NCBI RefSeq assembly: GCF_007860135.1 | Contig: NZ_SJPV01000006.1 | Span: 1-64,000, forward strand | Direction of reading: 5' to 3' | Origin: Novipirellula artificiosorum | Lineage (GTDB): Bacteria; Planctomycetota; Planctomycetia; Pirellulales; Pirellulaceae | DNA: 64,000 nucleotides | In this document: one piece after another, positions 62,701-64,000 of the stretch | How positions within the stretch are numbered: position 1 is the stretch's first letter | Layout: the number at the start of each line of letters is the position of its first letter | Translations under genes and position numbers: made by a program | Notes under the pieces: generated by a model | Seen by the model: only the letters and a program-made list of their open reading frames with translations | Database searches by the model: none | Told to the model about the DNA's origin: nothing

Positions 62701-62875
62701 GAAGTTGTATCGCACCCAGCGAGATGATTTCGTTCGATACCCCAAACGGGTTGAAGCGTTCTTGGCAATCGGTGAAGCGGACAACGAACCAGGAATCGAT
62801 CCGCCAGCGTTGGCAGCAACGGCGGTGGTAATCGGCACGTTAATGAACTTTGACCTGAGTGTGATGAAACGCTAA
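59774..62875 (+). CDS. Planctomycete PSCyt1/DUF1549/DUF1553 protein with LamG-like domain
   Basis: The 1033-residue exported protein has a signal peptide (SIVLGFAVTIAGLCLAHV). An N-terminal planctomycete cytochrome-like domain carries the haem motif C53-Y-Y-C56-H57. DUF1549 follows (LIRRVTFDLLGLPPT, DWLDVARYSDTYGYQ, and a second CxxCH at 336-340 in CCRCHNHKYDP). A concanavalin/LamG-type insert comes next (about 430-620, FSVSCWIKTPD), then DUF1553 (NRFWQICFGVGLVRTPEDFG, SYRQSSQP-like). The start is uncertain: TTG 59774 has GGGGA 5 bp upstream, and the frame is open to 59618. It lies 20 bp before a DUF1501 gene, its usual partner. Confidence 0.88.
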   Translation: MFSTTRRFQSIVLGFAVTIAGLCLAHVPMATVLCGENAVRFNTDVRPILSENCYYCHGPDEQSRQAGLRLDTEQDAKEYAVVSGDADASELYLRMTSEDLDVVMPPPDSERSLSQAQIETIRRWIDQGAPYQGHWAFEAPKRGEVPAWIDGYPPHNVIDRFVQTRLAEQGRTQSLEADRETLIRRVTFDLLGLPPTLQQIDDFLGDTSDDAYEQLLDRLLAQKEFAERMTADWLDVARYSDTYGYQVDRDRYVWPWRDWVIEAFHRNMPYDRFLTLQLAGDLLPNASPDQILATTFNRLHPQKVEGGSVPEEFRIEYIADRTQTVATAIMGLTMECCRCHNHKYDPLSQKEYFEFSAFFDNIDEAGLYSYFTDSVPTPALPLPTEQQQQQLVAALKELDEAKAAYWEAMDEQTSAAKSWADQPGAGLDDGALATPVLNLTFEENVEPPNQTVSAARGMGVRLTGDDPINTTVGNFHRYDPFSVSCWIKTPDVKPRAVIFHRSRAWTDAASRGYELLLDEGRLSWSLIHFWPGNAISIRTVDPIPTGKWMHVVVTNEGSSRASGLRIYVEGVEARTEIVRDALTKQITGGGEAGDHITIGERFRDRGFKNGEVDEFSVYDCQLSRLEIRMLASVTQTKSVDPLADELVEHYLARLDETVRQARLRMHESRKSLCAIEDSLQEIMVMRELPEPRPSYLLARGSYDQPVEQVYPGTPQVLPPFPSDAPRNRLGLAQWLTDPNHPLTSRVAVNRFWQICFGVGLVRTPEDFGSQGIPPTHAELLDWLAVDFMESGWDVKASMKQIMMSATYRQSSQPSDATGDRLDPENRLLARFPAYRLPAEMLRDNVLAISGRLVATVGGPPVKPYEIEESFKPSKHDSGDSLYRRSLYTYWKRTAPAPSMVVLDAAKRDVCQVRRERTSSPLQAFVLWNSPQFVEASRVMAQRLISQHGKEVDQILVDAFRLTTSRRPSPIQLQTLQKLYRTQRDDFVRYPKRVEAFLAIGEADNEPGIDPPALAATAVVIGTLMNFDLSVMKR

Positions 62876-62895
62876 ACAGGAGCAATCATTTAAAG

Positions 62896-64000
62896 ATGGC
62901 AGGTCTTTTACAAAACAGCGACCGACGACGTTGGTTGCAGAACATGGGAATGGGCTTCGGCGCGTTGGCTGCAAGCCAACTGTTGCACGCGGAAGGGGCA
63001 CCCCGTAACGGTGGCGTTCTTTCGTCGCTGCACCATGCGGCGAAAGCAAAGCGAGTGATCTTTTTGTTCCAAGCAGGAGCCCCCTCCCAATTGGATCTCT
63101 TCGATTACAAGCCTCTCTTAAACGAACGGCACGGGACCGAGCTTCCCGACTCGGTCCGTCAGGGCCAACGATTGACCGGGATGAGTGGAAACCAATCAAG
63201 CCTGCCGCTGGTCGGCTCTCCGTACAAGTTCGCTCAGCATGGTGAGAGTGGTGCGTGGTTGAGCGAATTGATGCCCCATACCGCTTCGATCGCCGACGAA
63301 TTGTGTATTGTCAATTCGATGTACACCGAGGCGATCAACCACGGACCGGGGGTGACGTTTATGCAAACCGGCAGCATGTTTCCCGGCCGCCCCAGCATGG
63401 GAGCATGGTTGGATTACGGCCTCGGAACCGAGAACGAAGATTTGCCTGCCTTTGTGGTGATGGTTTCAAAGAACAAGAGTGGCCAGCCGTTGGTGTCACG
63501 TTTGTGGGGCAGCGGTTTTTTGCCCAGCCAACATCAAGCGGTTTCGTTTCGCAGTGGGAAAGACCCGGTTCTGTACCTCAGCAACCCAGCCGGAATCGAC
63601 GCGGACAGTCGACGGGCCGCATTGGATGCACTTAACTCACTCCATCAATCACAATTGCAGATTGGCGCCGATCCCTACGTGGAAACTCGTATCGCGCAGT
63701 ACGAACTGGCATTCCGAATGCAGAATTCCATTCCCGAGGCAACCCATTTTTCGGACGAACCCGATTCGATCCTCGACGAATACGGCAAGGACGCTCGTGA
63801 TCCGGGAACCTTTGCGGCAAATTGTTTATTAGCCCGCCGCTTGGTCGAACGTGGTGTCCGTTTCGTCCAACTTTACCATCAAGGCTGGGATCACCATGGC
63901 GGACTCACAAAGGGGCTTCCCACGCAATGCCGCGATACGGATCAGGCTTCCGCCGCATTGGTCAACGATTTGAAACGCCGCGGTCTGCTCGATGATACGT
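62896..64000 (+). CDS. DUF1501 family protein, partial (runs off the window)
   Basis: From ATG 62896 at least 368 codons are open to the window edge. The N-terminus SDRRRWLQNMGMGFGALAAS is a twin-arginine-type signal. The family stretches AKRVIFLFQAGAPSQLDLFDYKP, INHGPGVTFMQTGSMFPGRPS and FVQLYHQGWDHHGG are clear. DUF1501 proteins have an alkaline-phosphatase-like fold and nearly always follow DUF1549/DUF1553 partners, as here 20 bp downstream. The biochemical role is unknown. The C-terminus lies outside the window. Confidence 0.92.
   Translation, partial: MAGLLQNSDRRRWLQNMGMGFGALAASQLLHAEGAPRNGGVLSSLHHAAKAKRVIFLFQAGAPSQLDLFDYKPLLNERHGTELPDSVRQGQRLTGMSGNQSSLPLVGSPYKFAQHGESGAWLSELMPHTASIADELCIVNSMYTEAINHGPGVTFMQTGSMFPGRPSMGAWLDYGLGTENEDLPAFVVMVSKNKSGQPLVSRLWGSGFLPSQHQAVSFRSGKDPVLYLSNPAGIDADSRRAALDALNSLHQSQLQIGADPYVETRIAQYELAFRMQNSIPEATHFSDEPDSILDEYGKDARDPGTFAANCLLARRLVERGVRFVQLYHQGWDHHGGLTKGLPTQCRDTDQASAALVNDLKRRGLLDDT

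Overview
The window reads as chromosome of a Pirellula/Rhodopirellula-type planctomycete. This rests on gene content: a cytochrome-like PSCyt1/DUF1549/DUF1553 protein followed by a DUF1501 protein at the right end, a sulfatase beside secreted glycoside hydrolases, an incomplete Tad-type pilus cluster, a porin-like protein ending in a planctomycete-style barrel, several small proteins of planctomycete type, frequent TTG/GTG starts and about 55 % GC. No rRNA, tRNA or CRISPR array was seen. Family names come from reading motifs by eye; no database search was possible.

Left part (1-10.9 kb, almost all minus strand): the tRNA wobble-uridine pair cmoA-cmoB, an MFS exporter, a LuxR-type response regulator with a sensor kinase that has lost its N-terminal half, and then a pilus/secretion cluster read leftwards from about 10.9 kb: pilT-like ATPase, a GspE-like protein whose ATPase motifs are destroyed, a possible small membrane protein, cpaF/tadA, tadB and tadC. 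The kinase remnant begins directly behind the tadC stop.

10.9-31 kb: envelope and carbohydrate genes. These are a proline/serine-rich lipoprotein, a small barrel-like protein, an HDAC-family deacetylase, a sulfatase converging on a GH51 arabinofuranosidase, YjbQ, a membrane-anchored SurA/PpiD-like chaperone with an 8-copy 15-bp coding repeat, topoisomerase I with a lysine-rich tail, a cysteine-cluster protein and a very large GH2 enzyme. At 29.83-30.51 kb lies an internally deleted insertion sequence of ISAzo13 type. It has perfect 31-bp inverted repeats and a 3-bp target duplication, it is inserted exactly at the stop codon of an acetyltransferase-like gene, and it carries a smaller palindromic element.

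31-41.5 kb: a two-gene hydroxyproline cassette (4-hydroxyproline epimerase plus FAD amino-acid dehydrogenase), an RND efflux permease with its adaptor, a divergent TolC-type lipoprotein, and a beta-CASP metallo-beta-lactamase RNase. 41.8-51.7 kb is a signalling block: a REC-PAS-GGDEF-EAL protein, then a plus-strand series of TolC-like protein, PhnD-like periplasmic binding protein, HAMP-PAS histidine kinase and REC-HK-REC-REC-Hpt hybrid kinase, the last two translationally coupled.

51.7-64 kb: a porin-like protein with a cysteine-rich linker, a dNTP triphosphohydrolase, a short UvrA that lacks the usual insertion domain and overlaps an SGNH-hydrolase/TPR protein by ATGA, and the PSCyt1-DUF1501 pair. 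The DUF1501 gene runs off the window. The most unusual items are the pseudo-ATPase in the pilus cluster, the decapitated kinase, the PhnD-kinase-hybrid-kinase relay, the nested mobile elements and the reduced UvrA.
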